Below, one piece after another: positions 1 to 9,258 of a stretch of DNA of 57,361 bases (position 1 is its first letter; each line of letters opens with the position of its first letter). A program made the position numbers and the translations under genes. The notes beneath the pieces were generated by a model. The model was not told the DNA's origin, made no database searches, and saw nothing but the letters and a program-made list of their open reading frames with translations. The DNA is from Bradyrhizobium sp. (GTDB lineage Bacteria > Pseudomonadota > Alphaproteobacteria > Rhizobiales > Xanthobacteraceae). The DNA lies in the NCBI RefSeq assembly GCF_030654605.1, contig NZ_JAURXB010000241.1, positions 1 to 57,361 on the forward strand, written 5' to 3'.

Positions 1-34
1 CCGGCTGTCCCGCATCTATCAGGAGGAACTCCCC

Positions 35-1003
35 ATGATTCCATTTCATACGCGCCTGCTCGGCGCCGCCGTCGCGCTGACGCTCGCGACCGCCGTTCCG
101 GCACTCGCGCAGCAGCTCGAACTCAAGGTGATGGCGCCGGCCGCGCCCGGCGGCGGATGGGATCAGACCGCGCGGGCGATGCAGCAGGCGCTGGTCGCCG
201 CCGGTGTCGCGCGCAGTGTCCAGGTCACCAATGTGGCGGGTGCCGGCGGCAGCGTCGGCATCGCGCAGTTCGTCAATGGCGCCAAGGGCGACGGCAACCA
301 GCTGATGGTGAACGGTTTTGTGATGGTCGGCGCGCTCGCCATGAACAAGTCGCCGGTGACGCTCGACCAGGTGACGCCGATCGCGCGCCTCACCGAGGAG
401 ATCCAGGTCATCGTGGTGCCCGCGAATTCGCCGCTCAAGACGGCGCAGGATCTGGCCGCCGCCGTCAAGGCCGACATCGCCAAGGTGACCTTTGCCGGCG
501 GTTCGGCCGGCGGCGTCGATCACATCATGGCGGCGCTGTTCGCCGGCACGATCGGCGCCGACGCGAAAAAGATAAACTACATTCCGTTTTCCGGCGGCGG
601 CGAGTCGCTGGCGGCCATTCTCGGCGGCAAGGTCACCGCGGGCATTTCGGGCCTCAGCGAATATGACGGCCAGATCAAGTCCGGCAAACTGCGCGCGCTC
701 GGCGTGACCTCGGAAAAGCGGATTCCCGGCGTCGATATTCCGACCTTCAAGGAGCAGGGGATTGATCTCGTGCTGGCCAACTGGCGCTCGGTGATGGCGC
801 CTCCCGGCATCACGCCCGAACAGAAGAAGACGCTCAGCGATGCCGTGGAGAAGATGGTCAAGTCCGACGCCTGGAAGGCCATCCTGAAGCAGAAGGGCTG
901 GGACGACGCCTGGCTCGGCGGCGATGCGTTCGCGGATTTCCTCAAGAAGGAAACTGTGCGCGTCACCGACGTGCTGAAGTCGGTCGGCCTCGTCAAATCA
1001 TGA
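35..1003 (+). CDS. tctC: Tripartite tricarboxylate transporter receptor (TctC/Bug family)
   Basis: Periplasmic solute-binding receptor of a tripartite tricarboxylate transporter; family members bind citrate, other carboxylates or aromatic acids. The protein is 322 residues, normal for the family. It opens with a signal peptide of about 25 residues ending ALAQ, followed by the first strand and a glycine-rich ligand loop (APAAPGGGWDQTAR, residues ~35-48). The start is fixed by AGGAGG at 21-26, eight bases before the ATG. The gene overlaps the next one by four bases (ATGA) and forms a tctC-tctB-tctA operon. The ligand cannot be read from the sequence. Anything upstream of the operon lies outside the window. 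Confidence 0.93.
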   Translation: MIPFHTRLLGAAVALTLATAVPALAQQLELKVMAPAAPGGGWDQTARAMQQALVAAGVARSVQVTNVAGAGGSVGIAQFVNGAKGDGNQLMVNGFVMVGALAMNKSPVTLDQVTPIARLTEEIQVIVVPANSPLKTAQDLAAAVKADIAKVTFAGGSAGGVDHIMAALFAGTIGADAKKINYIPFSGGGESLAAILGGKVTAGISGLSEYDGQIKSGKLRALGVTSEKRIPGVDIPTFKEQGIDLVLANWRSVMAPPGITPEQKKTLSDAVEKMVKSDAWKAILKQKGWDDAWLGGDAFADFLKKETVRVTDVLKSVGLVKS

Positions 1004-1485
1004 GCGAACTGCCGCAGGGATCGGCATCGCGGCGCGTCGATCCCGCTGGTATCGTCATTGCCGTGGTGCTCGCAGGTCTGGCCGCGGTGCTGGTATGGGA
1101 CGCGAGCCAGCTGCAATCCAATAATCCCTACGGCATGGGACCCCACGTGATGCCTGTCGTCATCGCCGCCGGGCTCGGCATTCTCGCGATCGGCAATCTG
1201 GTCGAGGCGCTGCGCGGCCATCTGCCGGCGCGCGAGAGCGCCGATCCAAAGGCGGTGTGGCTCATTCTCGGCGGGTTGGCGCTGCTGATCGCCATCATCG
1301 GCCTCGGCGGCGGCTTCATCCCGGCGACCACGGCGCTGTTCGCCACCACGGCGACGGCCTTCGGGCGGCGCGCCATTCTCACCGACCTCGCCATCGGCTT
1401 CGTCCTGACCACCCTGATCTATCTCGCCTTCAGCCGGCTGCTGACGTTGAGCCTTCCCGCCGGCCCGCTGGAAAGGCTGTTCTGA
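1000..1485 (+). CDS. tctB: Tripartite tricarboxylate transporter small membrane subunit TctB
   Basis: Small integral membrane subunit (161 residues) of the TTT transporter, partner of the large channel subunit downstream. Hydrophobic segments are visible at roughly residues 14-33, 46-66, 84-115 and 125-150, matching the four-helix TctB pattern. It overlaps tctC by ATGA at the start, and its stop overlaps the tctA start by one base (TGATG at 1483-1487), so the three genes are very likely translationally coupled. Sequence conservation in TctB is low, so the call leans on size, topology and position between tctC and tctA. Confidence 0.88.
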   Translation: MSELPQGSASRRVDPAGIVIAVVLAGLAAVLVWDASQLQSNNPYGMGPHVMPVVIAAGLGILAIGNLVEALRGHLPARESADPKAVWLILGGLALLIAIIGLGGGFIPATTALFATTATAFGRRAILTDLAIGFVLTTLIYLAFSRLLTLSLPAGPLERLF

Positions 1486-2984
1486 TGGACGCCTTCTTCG
1501 CGCTCGCCAACGGCATGGCTGTCGCGCTCCAGCCCCTGAACCTGCTCTATGCGCTGATCGGCGTGCTGCTCGGCACCGCGGTCGGCGTGCTGCCCGGCAT
1601 CGGCCCCGCGCTCACCGTCGCGTTGTTGCTGCCGGTGACCTACAAGCTCGATCCCGGCGGTTCGCTGATCATGTTCGCCGGGATCTATTACGGCGGCATG
1701 TATGGCGGATCGACCACTGCCATCCTCATCAACACGCCCGGCGAGAGCGCCTCGATGGCGACTGCGCTGGAAGGCAACAAAATGGCAAAAGCCGGCCGCG
1801 GCGGCCCGGCGCTGGCGACGGCGGCGATCGGCTCGTTCGTCGCCGGCACCATCGCCACCATTGGTCTCGCCTTTCTGGCGCCGTGGCTGGTCGACTTCGC
1901 GGTCAATTTCGGGCCGGAAGATTATTTTGCGTTGATGTGCGTGGCGTTCGTGACGGTGTCGGCCACCTTCGGAAGTTCACCGATCCGCGGATTGACCAGC
2001 CTGTTCATCGGCCTGACGCTCGGGCTTGTCGGTATCGACAAGCTCACCGGCCAGGCCCGGCTCGCGTTCGGCATCCCCGAGCTGCTCGATGGCGTCGAGG
2101 TGACGACGCTGGCGGTCGGCCTGTTCGCGGTGGGGGAGGCGCTCTACGTGGTATCGCGCCGTCATCACTCCGAGGAAAAGCTCGAGCCGGTGCGCGGCTC
2201 GCTGTGGATGACGAAGCAGGACTGGCAACGGTCATGGAAGCCGTGGCTGCGCGGCACCATGATTGGGTTTCCGATCGGCGCCTTGCCGGCCGGCGGCGCG
2301 GAGATTCCAACTTTCCTGTCCTATTCCACCGAGAAGCGTCTGACAAAATATCCGGAGGAATTCGGCAAGGGCGCGATCGAAGGCGTCGCGGGACCTGAAG
2401 CCGCCAACAACGCGTCCGCCGCGGGCACGCTGGTGCCCTTGCTGACATTGGGACTTCCGACCTCGGCGACCGCCGCGATGATGCTGGCGGGCTTTCAACA
2501 ATATGGACTCAATCCGGGGCCGCTGTTGTTCGCCGAGCGGCCCGAACTGGTGTGGGGCCTGATCGCCAGCCTGTTCATCGCCAACGTCATGCTGCTGGTG
2601 CTCAATCTGCCGCTGGTCGGCCTGTGGGTGAAGCTGCTGGCGATCCCGCAGCCATGGCTTTACGCCGGCATTCTGGTGTTCGCGACCACGGGCACCATTG
2701 CCGCAAAACCGTCGGTGGTCGAGTTGTCGATGCTGGCCGGCTTCGGCGTGATGGGCTTCCTGATGCGCCGGTTCGATTTTCCGATCGCGCCGGTCGTGAT
2801 CGGCCTGATCCTCGGGCCGATCGCCGAAAGCCAGCTGCGCCGGGCGATGTCGATCAGCCTCGGCGATCCCATGGCGCTGCTGCAAAGCCCCATGTCGGCG
2901 ACGCTGCTCGCCATCGCGCTGATCGCGCTGGTGGCGCCGTTCGTGATGCAGGGGCTCGGGCGATTCAGGGCGAACGAGGATTAG
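1485..2984 (+). CDS. tctA: Tripartite tricarboxylate transporter large permease TctA
   Basis: Large transmembrane subunit of the TTT transporter, 499 residues, with about 11-12 hydrophobic helices. The N-terminal family signature is present: [17 protein letters not shown] near residues 29-45, then [20 protein letters not shown] near 67-86. A repeat of this style ([14 protein letters not shown]) occurs around residues 322-335. The frame stays open further upstream inside tctB, but the ATG at 1485 overlapping the tctB stop is the natural start and gives the usual family length. It ends 5 bp from a convergent small gene. Confidence 0.93.
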   Translation: MDAFFALANGMAVALQPLNLLYALIGVLLGTAVGVLPGIGPALTVALLLPVTYKLDPGGSLIMFAGIYYGGMYGGSTTAILINTPGESASMATALEGNKMAKAGRGGPALATAAIGSFVAGTIATIGLAFLAPWLVDFAVNFGPEDYFALMCVAFVTVSATFGSSPIRGLTSLFIGLTLGLVGIDKLTGQARLAFGIPELLDGVEVTTLAVGLFAVGEALYVVSRRHHSEEKLEPVRGSLWMTKQDWQRSWKPWLRGTMIGFPIGALPAGGAEIPTFLSYSTEKRLTKYPEEFGKGAIEGVAGPEAANNASAAGTLVPLLTLGLPTSATAAMMLAGFQQYGLNPGPLLFAERPELVWGLIASLFIANVMLLVLNLPLVGLWVKLLAIPQPWLYAGILVFATTGTIAAKPSVVELSMLAGFGVMGFLMRRFDFPIAPVVIGLILGPIAESQLRRAMSISLGDPMALLQSPMSATLLAIALIALVAPFVMQGLGRFRANED

Positions 2985-2989
2985 GTCCG

Positions 2990-3301
2990 CTACAATCCGA
3001 CGAATCCACGCAGCCTCGTCACGGTTTCGGCGGCGTCCTTGGCTTCCTCGGTGGTCAGGACGGTGATCTCGCCGGTACGCCGGTGCACGACGCTGTGATG
3101 GATGGTCGCGCCGGAGGCACCGTCCTTTTCCGACTTCACCGCGATGTCGTCGATATCGGCAAGCGCGAATTCGACGGGCTTCTTGTTCCACAGCAGCAAT
3201 TTTTTCTGCAGCGTCGCCTTGCCGCAATCCTTGTCGAGCGTCAGTGTCGTCGAGCCCGCCTTGAGTACGAGCTTGCCCGGAATTTCCTCAATCTGTTTCA
3301 T
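2990..3301 (-). CDS. Conserved small protein of unknown function (103 aa)
   Basis: A 103-residue protein I do not recognise. It has no signal peptide or membrane segment. The sequence alternates beta-prone and charged stretches (KLVLKAGSTTLTLDKDCGKATL, then a segment with VEFALADIDDIAVKSE) and ends in a helix rich in Ala/Glu, compatible with a PH-like beta fold; that is only an impression. The start at 3301 (MKQIEEIPGK) is preferred over an in-frame ATG 21 codons upstream because AGGGGACC lies just before it. It lies 84 bp downstream of the monooxygenase-esterase gene on the same strand and may be co-transcribed. It is convergent with tctA. Confidence 0.75.
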   Translation of the reverse strand: MKQIEEIPGKLVLKAGSTTLTLDKDCGKATLQKKLLLWNKKPVEFALADIDDIAVKSEKDGASGATIHHSVVHRRTGEITVLTTEEAKDAAETVTRLRGFVGL

Positions 3302-3385
3302 GACAGGTCCCCTCGCTTCCAAGTGAACTCGACCAATCCCGACTCTCCGATTGATGGTAGCCAACGCGCTCGTTGCAGCGGCGCG

Positions 3386-6064
3386 TTACTCTGCGGCGAT
3401 TTCGTGCGGCGCCCTCTGGCCCGAGCGGACATCCTCGTTGTCTTGTCGGGGAAGCCCGGCGAACCGGCGCAACGCCTCGGCCATCTGCACACGCCCGCTG
3501 ACGCCGGTGATGACGACGTCGACCATGGTGAGCGACGAGTGGAAATGGCCGCGCGCCTTGAGCTGCTCGACCGGCACGCCGGCGGCAGCCAGCGCTTCGG
3601 CATAGGCCACACCCTCGTCGCGCAGCGGATCGAACTCGCAGGTCGCCACCAATGCCGGCGGCAGGCCCTCGAGTTTGCCGCGCAGCGGCGACACGCGCGG
3701 ATCGGTCCGGTCATCAGGCGAACAATACAGATCCCAGAACCAGAACATCAGCGAGCGCGTCAGGAAATAGCCGGTCGCATTGTCGGTGTAGGAAGGACGA
3801 TCGAACCTGCAGTCGGTGACCGGGCACACCAGCAGCTGGCCGGAGATATCGGGGCCACCGCGGTCGCGCGCCAGCTGGCAGGTGACGGCGGCGAGGTTGG
3901 CGCCGGCGCTCCAGCCCGCGACCATCACCGCCTCGGTCGTGCCGCCGAGCTCGGCCGCATGCTCGGCGATCCACCGCGTCGCGGCATAGGCATCCTCGGC
4001 CGCGGCCGGGAAGCGGTGTTCCGGCGCGTGCCTGTAACCGACGCTGACGAAGATCATGCCGCTGCGCCGGCACAGGTCGCGGCAGAACGGATCGTCGGAT
4101 TGCTCGTCACCCAGCACCCAGCCGCCGCCATGGAAATAGACCACGATCGGATGCGGCCCGGGCGTCGCCGGCCGGTAGAGACGGTAGGGCAGTTGACCGT
4201 CGGCGCCGGGCAGGGTGCCATCGACGACATCGCCGACCGGCCGGCCCGCCGGACGGGCCTTGTTGAACTCATTGACGAAGTCGCGCGCTCCCTGAGCTCC
4301 GAGCGACTCGATGGGCGGCAACTGCATCTGCGCCAGCATGCCCAGCACCAGCCGCACGTCGGGCTGCAGCCGAACGACCTCGCCGTCGTTGCATTGCCCG
4401 GCGACGCCGGGGCCGGTCAGCCTGAAACCGAGCATGCCGCGGCTGACCACCTCGTTGCAGATGCTGCGGTAGGGGCCGACGCCGCCGGTATAGGGCATCA
4501 CGCCCAGCGCCTTGCCGGGGACGTTGGCGCCCGTGTACCAGGTATTCGCCAGCCGGTGCAGCGTCAGCGATGCACAGTCGGCCATGTGTTGCGCCCAGCC
4601 GGCCTGCGCGGTGTCCGTCGCTTCGACGGTGGTGAAGCCGGCCTCCCGCATCGCCATCAGGCGGTCGACCACCCAGTCGACATGCTGCTCGATCGACACC
4701 GCCATGTTCGACAGCACCGACGGGCTGCCGGGGCCTGTGATCATGAACAAATTGGGGAAGCCGGCCACGGTGAGGCCGAGATAGGTTTGCGGCCCGCTGG
4801 CCCAGACGTCGGACAGCGACTTGCCGCCGCGGCCGGTGATCGGGTGAACCGCCATGATCGCGCCGGTCATGGCGTCGAAGCCGGTGGCGAACACGATCAC
4901 ATCGACGTCGAAGCTGCGCTTGTCCGTTTTGATACCGGAGGCGGTGATCGCGGTGATCGGCTCCTGCCGCAGGTTCACCAGCGTGACGTTGCGACGGTTG
5001 AAGGTGGCGTAGTAGTTGGTATCGAGGCAAGGACGCTTGGCCCCGAACGGATGGTCGTAAGGGCTCAGCGCCGCCGCCGTGTCGGGATCCGTGACGGTGG
5101 CGCGGATCTTGTTGCGGATCAGCTCCGCAAGCAGCGCGTTGCCCTCGAGGTCGACGCCCTGGTCGGCCCACAACTGGGTCAACATGTAGACGAGATCGCC
5201 GGCGGCCCATGCCTGCTCGAACCGCTCGCGGCGCTCGGCATCGCTCAATTGCCAGCTCACCGCGGTTTGTTGCGGCCACGGAACGCCCGCCAGCGACCAG
5301 CGCGCCTGCTCGCGGTAGCCGGCGCGATCGGCTTGCAGCAGACTGACGCGATCGGCCGGCGCCGGACCATTGTGCGCGGGCAGGGCGAAGTTCGGCGTGC
5401 GCTGGAACACCGTCAGATGCGCCGCCTGTTCGGCGATGACGGGGATCGACTGGATCCCGGACGATCCCGTACCGATCACCGCGACGCGTTTGCCGGCGAG
5501 CTCGACCTCGTGATGCGGCCAGCGGCCGGTGAAGTAGACCTCGCCCTTGAAATCCTTGACGCCATCGATCTCCGGCGGCTTTGGCGCGGAGAGACAGCCG
5601 GTCGCCATGATGTAGAAGCGGCAGGATACCGTCGCGCCGCTGCTGGTCGCGAGTTGCCAGCGTTCGGCGGCCTCATCCCATGTCGCCGCCGTGATTTTGG
5701 TGCCAAAGCGGATGTCGCGCCGGAGATCATGGCGGTCGGCGACGAAGCCGAGGTAGCGCAGGATTTCGGGTTGGGTGGCGTATTTCTCCGACCATTGCCA
5801 CGCGCTCTCCAGCTCCGGATCGAAAGTGTAGCTGTAGTCGATGGTCTGGATGTCGCAGCGCGCGCCGGGATACCGGTTCCAGTACCAGGTGCCGCCGACG
5901 TCGCCGGCCTCCTCCAGCACCACCGTGGTGAAGCCGGCCTTGCGCAAGCGGTGCAGCAGGTACAGCCCGGCAAATCCGGCACCGACCACCGCGACATCGA
6001 CTTGTTGCGTCGTGCCGCCGCCGGTCGCTCCCAAAGAAGATGCTGCGGCCACTGCGTCTGGCAT
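3386..6064 (-). CDS. Baeyer-Villiger monooxygenase fused to alpha/beta-hydrolase (esterase)
   Basis: An 892-residue two-domain enzyme. Residues ~22-560 form a flavin-containing monooxygenase: FAD-binding GAGFAG near 28-33, the Baeyer-Villiger signature [15 protein letters not shown] near 57-71, a second Rossmann GTGSSG near 193-198 for NADPH, and ATGFD near 395. The usual fingerprint FxGxxxHxxxW(P/D) reads [12 protein letters not shown] (~172-183), so the conserved His is Phe. Residues ~590-892 are a hormone-sensitive-lipase-type hydrolase: oxyanion HGGG near 645, nucleophile elbow GWSAG near 715, acid in CEFDPLRD and histidine in GHFHS. Family knowledge implies ketone to ester oxidation followed by ester hydrolysis in one polypeptide; the natural substrate is unknown. 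The ATG follows a GGGAGGG Shine-Dalgarno-like sequence. The fusion is continuous with no frameshift. Confidence 0.93.
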   Translation of the reverse strand: MPDAVAAASSLGATGGGTTQQVDVAVVGAGFAGLYLLHRLRKAGFTTVVLEEAGDVGGTWYWNRYPGARCDIQTIDYSYTFDPELESAWQWSEKYATQPEILRYLGFVADRHDLRRDIRFGTKITAATWDEAAERWQLATSSGATVSCRFYIMATGCLSAPKPPEIDGVKDFKGEVYFTGRWPHHEVELAGKRVAVIGTGSSGIQSIPVIAEQAAHLTVFQRTPNFALPAHNGPAPADRVSLLQADRAGYREQARWSLAGVPWPQQTAVSWQLSDAERRERFEQAWAAGDLVYMLTQLWADQGVDLEGNALLAELIRNKIRATVTDPDTAAALSPYDHPFGAKRPCLDTNYYATFNRRNVTLVNLRQEPITAITASGIKTDKRSFDVDVIVFATGFDAMTGAIMAVHPITGRGGKSLSDVWASGPQTYLGLTVAGFPNLFMITGPGSPSVLSNMAVSIEQHVDWVVDRLMAMREAGFTTVEATDTAQAGWAQHMADCASLTLHRLANTWYTGANVPGKALGVMPYTGGVGPYRSICNEVVSRGMLGFRLTGPGVAGQCNDGEVVRLQPDVRLVLGMLAQMQLPPIESLGAQGARDFVNEFNKARPAGRPVGDVVDGTLPGADGQLPYRLYRPATPGPHPIVVYFHGGGWVLGDEQSDDPFCRDLCRRSGMIFVSVGYRHAPEHRFPAAAEDAYAATRWIAEHAAELGGTTEAVMVAGWSAGANLAAVTCQLARDRGGPDISGQLLVCPVTDCRFDRPSYTDNATGYFLTRSLMFWFWDLYCSPDDRTDPRVSPLRGKLEGLPPALVATCEFDPLRDEGVAYAEALAAAGVPVEQLKARGHFHSSLTMVDVVITGVSGRVQMAEALRRFAGLPRQDNEDVRSGQRAPHEIAAE

Positions 6065-6286
6065 GCCACCCTCCCGTGCTTATATTTTTGCCGCAGGCTA
6101 CATCCGCGCACCCGGTCTGTCATCAGGACAATTGCAATCTTCGGTGGCCGGCGCACGCCGCGACAGTTGAATCCGCCGTTCATCAAGATTAAATTTGCTG
6201 GCGACTGTTGTGCAACCTCCCGCCACGGGAAACCTTCGGCTAATCTGTCAGTTGGAAGGCCCGGGAACACTGGAAGGGTTTTGGAC

Positions 6287-6715
6287 ATGAAGAAAGCAGT
6301 ATTGGCGTTGGTGACCGCTGCCGTCGTCGGCTTCACTGCCCTGGCGGCTCCGTCACCGGCTGAAGCGCATTGGCGGGGGCGGGGTTTTGGTCCTGGATTG
6401 GCGGGCGGACTGATCGCGGGGGCGCTGATCAGCGGCATCGCGTCGAGCGCTTACGCCTATGGCCCGGGCTACGGTTATTATGGCGGCTATGCGCCCGCCT
6501 ATTACGGTGGCTATGCGCCGGCGTATTATGGCGGTTACGCCCCGGTCTACGGTTATGCCCCGGCCTATTATGGCGGCTACTACGCCCCGGCCTATTATCC
6601 CCGGGTCCGGCGCGTGATCCGCCCCGGCTACGCCTATTACGGCGGACCAAGGTACTACGGAGCGCGCTACTACGGCGGCGGACCGCGGTATCATCGCGCG
6701 TATCGTCGTTGGTGA
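6287..6715 (+). CDS. Secreted Gly/Tyr-rich repeat protein
   Basis: A 142-residue exported protein with a clear signal peptide (MKKAVLALVTAAVVGFTALA, cleavage after AEA near residue 27). A hydrophobic Gly/Ala stretch at ~37-57 follows, then a low-complexity region built on repeats of YGGYAPAY(Y) from about residue 60 to 105. The tail is rich in Arg, Tyr and Gly. Such small Gly/Tyr-rich envelope proteins are common in this bacterial group and have no established function. The repeats are also visible at DNA level at roughly 6476-6600. The start is the ATG before the signal peptide; AAGGGTTTTGGAC precedes it. The gene is divergent from the monooxygenase-esterase gene. Confidence 0.85.
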   Translation: MKKAVLALVTAAVVGFTALAAPSPAEAHWRGRGFGPGLAGGLIAGALISGIASSAYAYGPGYGYYGGYAPAYYGGYAPAYYGGYAPVYGYAPAYYGGYYAPAYYPRVRRVIRPGYAYYGGPRYYGARYYGGGPRYHRAYRRW

Positions 6716-6733
6716 TCGCCAGTCGCAGCCGGG

Positions 6734-7600
6734 TTACCCCAACTCGAAGGTGGTGACGCCGAATATTCGTTCCAATCGCAACGGCGGGATCGCGCCCGTA
6801 TACATGCGCGCGGTTTCGAATACTCGCGCGAGTCCGAGGTCTTGCGCCAGCGCGATCCCGTCGCGGTTCACGCCGGGAACATCGAGAAAGATCTCGCCGC
6901 CGCCGACGTCGGCCAGCAAGGCCGACAAGATCAATTCGGCGGTGGCGCGGTCGTCTGCCACCAGCGGGCCGATCTTGCGGCCCTTTCGGCATGGACGGAT
7001 CACGCCCCAGCCGGCAAGCCTGCCGTCGCGCACGATGGCGCGGCCGAGATGTCCTGATGATCCGATCCAGGCGCGCAGGAACGCGGAGCGCGGCGCCGGA
7101 AACACGGTTGCGTCATACACCTCGATGGCCGCCAACGGGACTTCGGTCAACGCGATGACACCCGCTGGCGGCGCATCCGGTGGCGTGACGGTGCCGCCGT
7201 AACGGACATTCGCATAAGCGAGCTCGAAGCCGGATTTCCTGTAATTCTGCTGTTGCGCCACCACGCCATCGAGTCCGATCACGCGCGAGCCGGCGTGCGC
7301 GATGGCTGCGTTCCAGATCCGCAGTCCGAAGCCGCGGCCGCGCAAATCCTCGCGCACGATATAGAAACCGAGGAAAGCAAAGCCCGCGCCGTAATTGATG
7401 CAGGAGACGGTGGCGGCGGGAGCGCCTTCGAACTCGCCGATGAAGAAGCCTTGATCGGCGGCGGCGAAGCAGACGTCGTCGGCGAGGCCCGGGTTCCAGC
7501 CTTCGGCCGCGGCCCAGTTCACCGCTATCGCGATTTCGTCCGGCCGCATCGGCCGGATGCGCAAACCGTCGATGGTGGGCGATCCTGCGGATGAACTCAT
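6734..7600 (-). CDS. GNAT-family N-acetyltransferase
   Basis: A 288-residue acetyltransferase of the GNAT superfamily. The N-terminal half carries the acetyl-CoA binding region: FYIVREDLRGRGFGLRIW contains the R/Q-x-x-G-x-G/A type motif (RGRGFG). The C-terminal half looks like the second domain of two-domain YitH-like acetyltransferases (GRAIVRDGRLAGWGVIRPCRKGRKIGPL). The substrate cannot be inferred. The start at 7600 (MSSSAGSPT) gives a typical length; an in-frame ATG at 7672 would add 24 residues that do not resemble the family. The gene is divergent from the DUF1236 gene and ends 18 bp from the Gly/Tyr-repeat gene, convergently. Confidence 0.82.
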   Translation of the reverse strand: MSSSAGSPTIDGLRIRPMRPDEIAIAVNWAAAEGWNPGLADDVCFAAADQGFFIGEFEGAPAATVSCINYGAGFAFLGFYIVREDLRGRGFGLRIWNAAIAHAGSRVIGLDGVVAQQQNYRKSGFELAYANVRYGGTVTPPDAPPAGVIALTEVPLAAIEVYDATVFPAPRSAFLRAWIGSSGHLGRAIVRDGRLAGWGVIRPCRKGRKIGPLVADDRATAELILSALLADVGGGEIFLDVPGVNRDGIALAQDLGLARVFETARMYTGAIPPLRLERIFGVTTFELG

Positions 7601-7744
7601 AACCAATATGACCACGGGTGCAGCGTTGATGGCAACCACGGGCTCTGTCCGCTTGAGCAAGATCCGCTCCATGGAACCCCGAAATGCTGGAACGTCCCTC
7701 CGATCCAGTTGTTGAAGCGTATCGACAATTACATGGAGGACATG

Positions 7745-8134
7745 ATGACCAATCGTCTTGCCGTTTCAATCGTTGCTGCGTCGCTGCTCGCATCGAGCGC
7801 CGCATTCGCCCAATCGACCACCGTTGAGGGCGCGCGGGGTGGTGCCGCGGCAGGTGGCGCCGTCGCCGGTCCGGTCGGCGAGGCCGTCGGCGGGACCGTC
7901 GGTGCTGCGGTTGGTCTCGGTCTGGAAATTCCCAACGCCGTGATCACCTCGATTCAAGGCGAGCGCGCGCCATCGGTGACCGTTCGCGAGAGAATCGTGG
8001 TCGGCGAGCCGCTGCCGGCGAGCGTGGAACTGCGGACAGTTCCGAGCCACACCGAATATCGCTACGCCGTGGTCAATGACCGGCGGGTGATCGTCGAGCC
8101 GCGCACCCGCAAGATCATCAAGATCATCGACTGA
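7745..8134 (+). CDS. Exported DUF1236 family protein
   Basis: A 129-residue exported protein. A signal peptide (residues 1-22, ending AFA) is followed by a Gly/Ala-rich spacer with small-residue repeats (GGAAAGGAVAGPVGEAVGG). The C-terminal domain matches the DUF1236 pattern: V.VGEPLPASVELRTVP, then YRYAVVNDRRVIVEPRTRKI to the end. The function of DUF1236 is unknown; members are small secreted or envelope proteins in Rhizobiales. GGAGG at 7735-7739 precedes two adjacent ATG codons (7742 and 7745), and the second has the better spacing. The gene is followed by a strong hairpin shared with the convergent VanZ-like gene. Confidence 0.85.
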   Translation: MTNRLAVSIVAASLLASSAAFAQSTTVEGARGGAAAGGAVAGPVGEAVGGTVGAAVGLGLEIPNAVITSIQGERAPSVTVRERIVVGEPLPASVELRTVPSHTEYRYAVVNDRRVIVEPRTRKIIKIID

Positions 8135-8161
8135 CCCAACCCAAGCGATAGAACATCAATC

Positions 8162-8193
8162 GATCCTCGCGGGGACTTTTCCCCGCGGGGATC
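8162..8193. terminator. Bidirectional hairpin between convergent genes
   Basis: A 14-base-pair stem (8162-8175 with 8180-8193, one G-T wobble) closes a 4-base CTTT loop. It lies between the convergent DUF1236 and VanZ-like genes. The stem is nearly all G and C. No clear U-tract follows on either strand, so it may be a weak intrinsic terminator or an mRNA 3'-end stabiliser for both transcripts. Confidence 0.6.
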
Positions 8194-8197
8194 TGCG

Positions 8198-8554
8198 TCA
8201 GGGCTGTCTTGCGAGGCGCGATCGTCCGATGATCCAGCCGATACCGGCAGCGAGGGCGAGGCCGGCGCAGGCCGCCAGTGCATCGACCACGAAATCCGAC
8301 CATCTGGCGTGTCGTCCCGGCGCCCAGAACTGCAGGATCTCGATCAGCCCGATCAGCGCGACCGCCATCGTTGCCGTCAGCAGCCGGCGCTGCGGATAGG
8401 CGAGGCCGAAGGCGAGCCCGATCAGGACGAAGGCAAGCGCATGCTCGCCGTCCTGTCCAAGATCGGAATGCGGTCGCAGCCCCGCCGGTCCCAGCGTGGC
8501 GAACGCCACGGCGGCGGCCAGCAGCCAGGCGAGCATTTTGAGGATGATGGTCAT
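8198..8554 (-). CDS. VanZ-like membrane protein
   Basis: A 118-residue membrane protein with four hydrophobic segments (about 1-22, 38-56, 60-78, 88-110). The second segment begins with the HALAFVLIGLAFGLAYP pattern seen in VanZ-like proteins. The loop EILQFWAPGRHARWSDFVVD matches the conserved VanZ motif with Q, P-R and D residues (the E.x.Q.....R..s..D type). VanZ-like proteins are linked to glycopeptide resistance in some Gram-positives, but in proteobacteria their role is not established. The ATG at 8554 is chosen; a GTG two codons upstream is possible. The reading frame continues upstream through the decarboxylase gene without meaning. Confidence 0.75.
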   Translation of the reverse strand: MTIILKMLAWLLAAAVAFATLGPAGLRPHSDLGQDGEHALAFVLIGLAFGLAYPQRRLLTATMAVALIGLIEILQFWAPGRHARWSDFVVDALAACAGLALAAGIGWIIGRSRLARQP

Positions 8555-8631
8555 CGTCACCGGATAACACGTTTGCTGGCCGGATATCTCGCAGATGCGA
8601 AGTCGCGATGTGCCTTGGTTAATGCCGAATC

Positions 8632-9258
8632 CTACAGCGCTTCCCGCACGCCGAGGCCGAGCATGAAGCGTTCCCTGATCTGCACCGGATCCCGGCGGGT
8701 GGCGCCGACGCCGGGCTTGTCGTCGATGCGCACCCCGATCAGGGTAGGTCCGGATGCCCTGAGCGATTGATCGACCAGACGCTCGAAGTCTTCCTCGTCG
8801 GCTGCCCACGCGCTGCTGGAAAGACCGGAGGCTGCGGCGATGGCGACAATATCCGCCACCGCGGCGGCAGGGGTCGGTTGTGCGCCGGTGATCTGGTAGA
8901 TGCCGTTGTCCATCACGATCATGGTGAGGTTTTTCGGTGCCAGCGTCGCGATGGTCGAAAGGCAGCCCATCTGCATCAGCAACGAACCGTCGCCCTCGAG
9001 CCCGAAGACGCGGCGCTGCGGCTGCGCCAGCGCGACGCCGAGCGCGATCGGGAAGCCGAGGCCCATGCTGCCGAGCATGTAGAAGTTCTGCGGACGATGG
9101 CCGGCGGCCCACAGATCGAAGTTGGTATTGCCGATGCCGCTGATCACGGCTTCCTCGTGCTTCAGCTTCGCGACCAGCCGCGAGGTGATGTCGAACCGGT
9201 TCATCACCTTGGTGTTGCGGGCAGGCAGGTTGGTGGCCGTGTTCATGGCTTCACTCAC
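8632..9258 (-). CDS. ThDP-dependent decarboxylase beta subunit (sulfopyruvate/phosphonopyruvate type)
   Basis: A 208-residue pyrophosphate-binding subunit of a split thiamine-diphosphate decarboxylase. The cofactor motif GDGS at about residues 90-93 is followed some 28 residues later by MDNGIYQITG, matching the GDG-x(25-30)-N motif that binds Mg and diphosphate. The upstream stretch LGSMGLGFPIALGVALAQP is typical of ComE and the C-terminal half of phosphonopyruvate decarboxylase. Family members decarboxylate sulfopyruvate to sulfoacetaldehyde or phosphonopyruvate to phosphonoacetaldehyde; which substrate applies here is unknown. The gene overlaps its partner subunit by four bases (ATGA at 9255-9258), so the two are coupled. 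Confidence 0.85.
   Translation of the reverse strand: MSEAMNTATNLPARNTKVMNRFDITSRLVAKLKHEEAVISGIGNTNFDLWAAGHRPQNFYMLGSMGLGFPIALGVALAQPQRRVFGLEGDGSLLMQMGCLSTIATLAPKNLTMIVMDNGIYQITGAQPTPAAAVADIVAIAAASGLSSSAWAADEEDFERLVDQSLRASGPTLIGVRIDDKPGVGATRRDPVQIRERFMLGLGVREAL

Noticed and set aside
2552..6715. A very long plus-strand open frame opposite the monooxygenase-esterase gene
   Set aside because: It is a shadow of high-GC codon use in the opposite gene, with repetitive Arg/Ala/Gly residues and no domain. Only its last part (from 6287) is a real gene.
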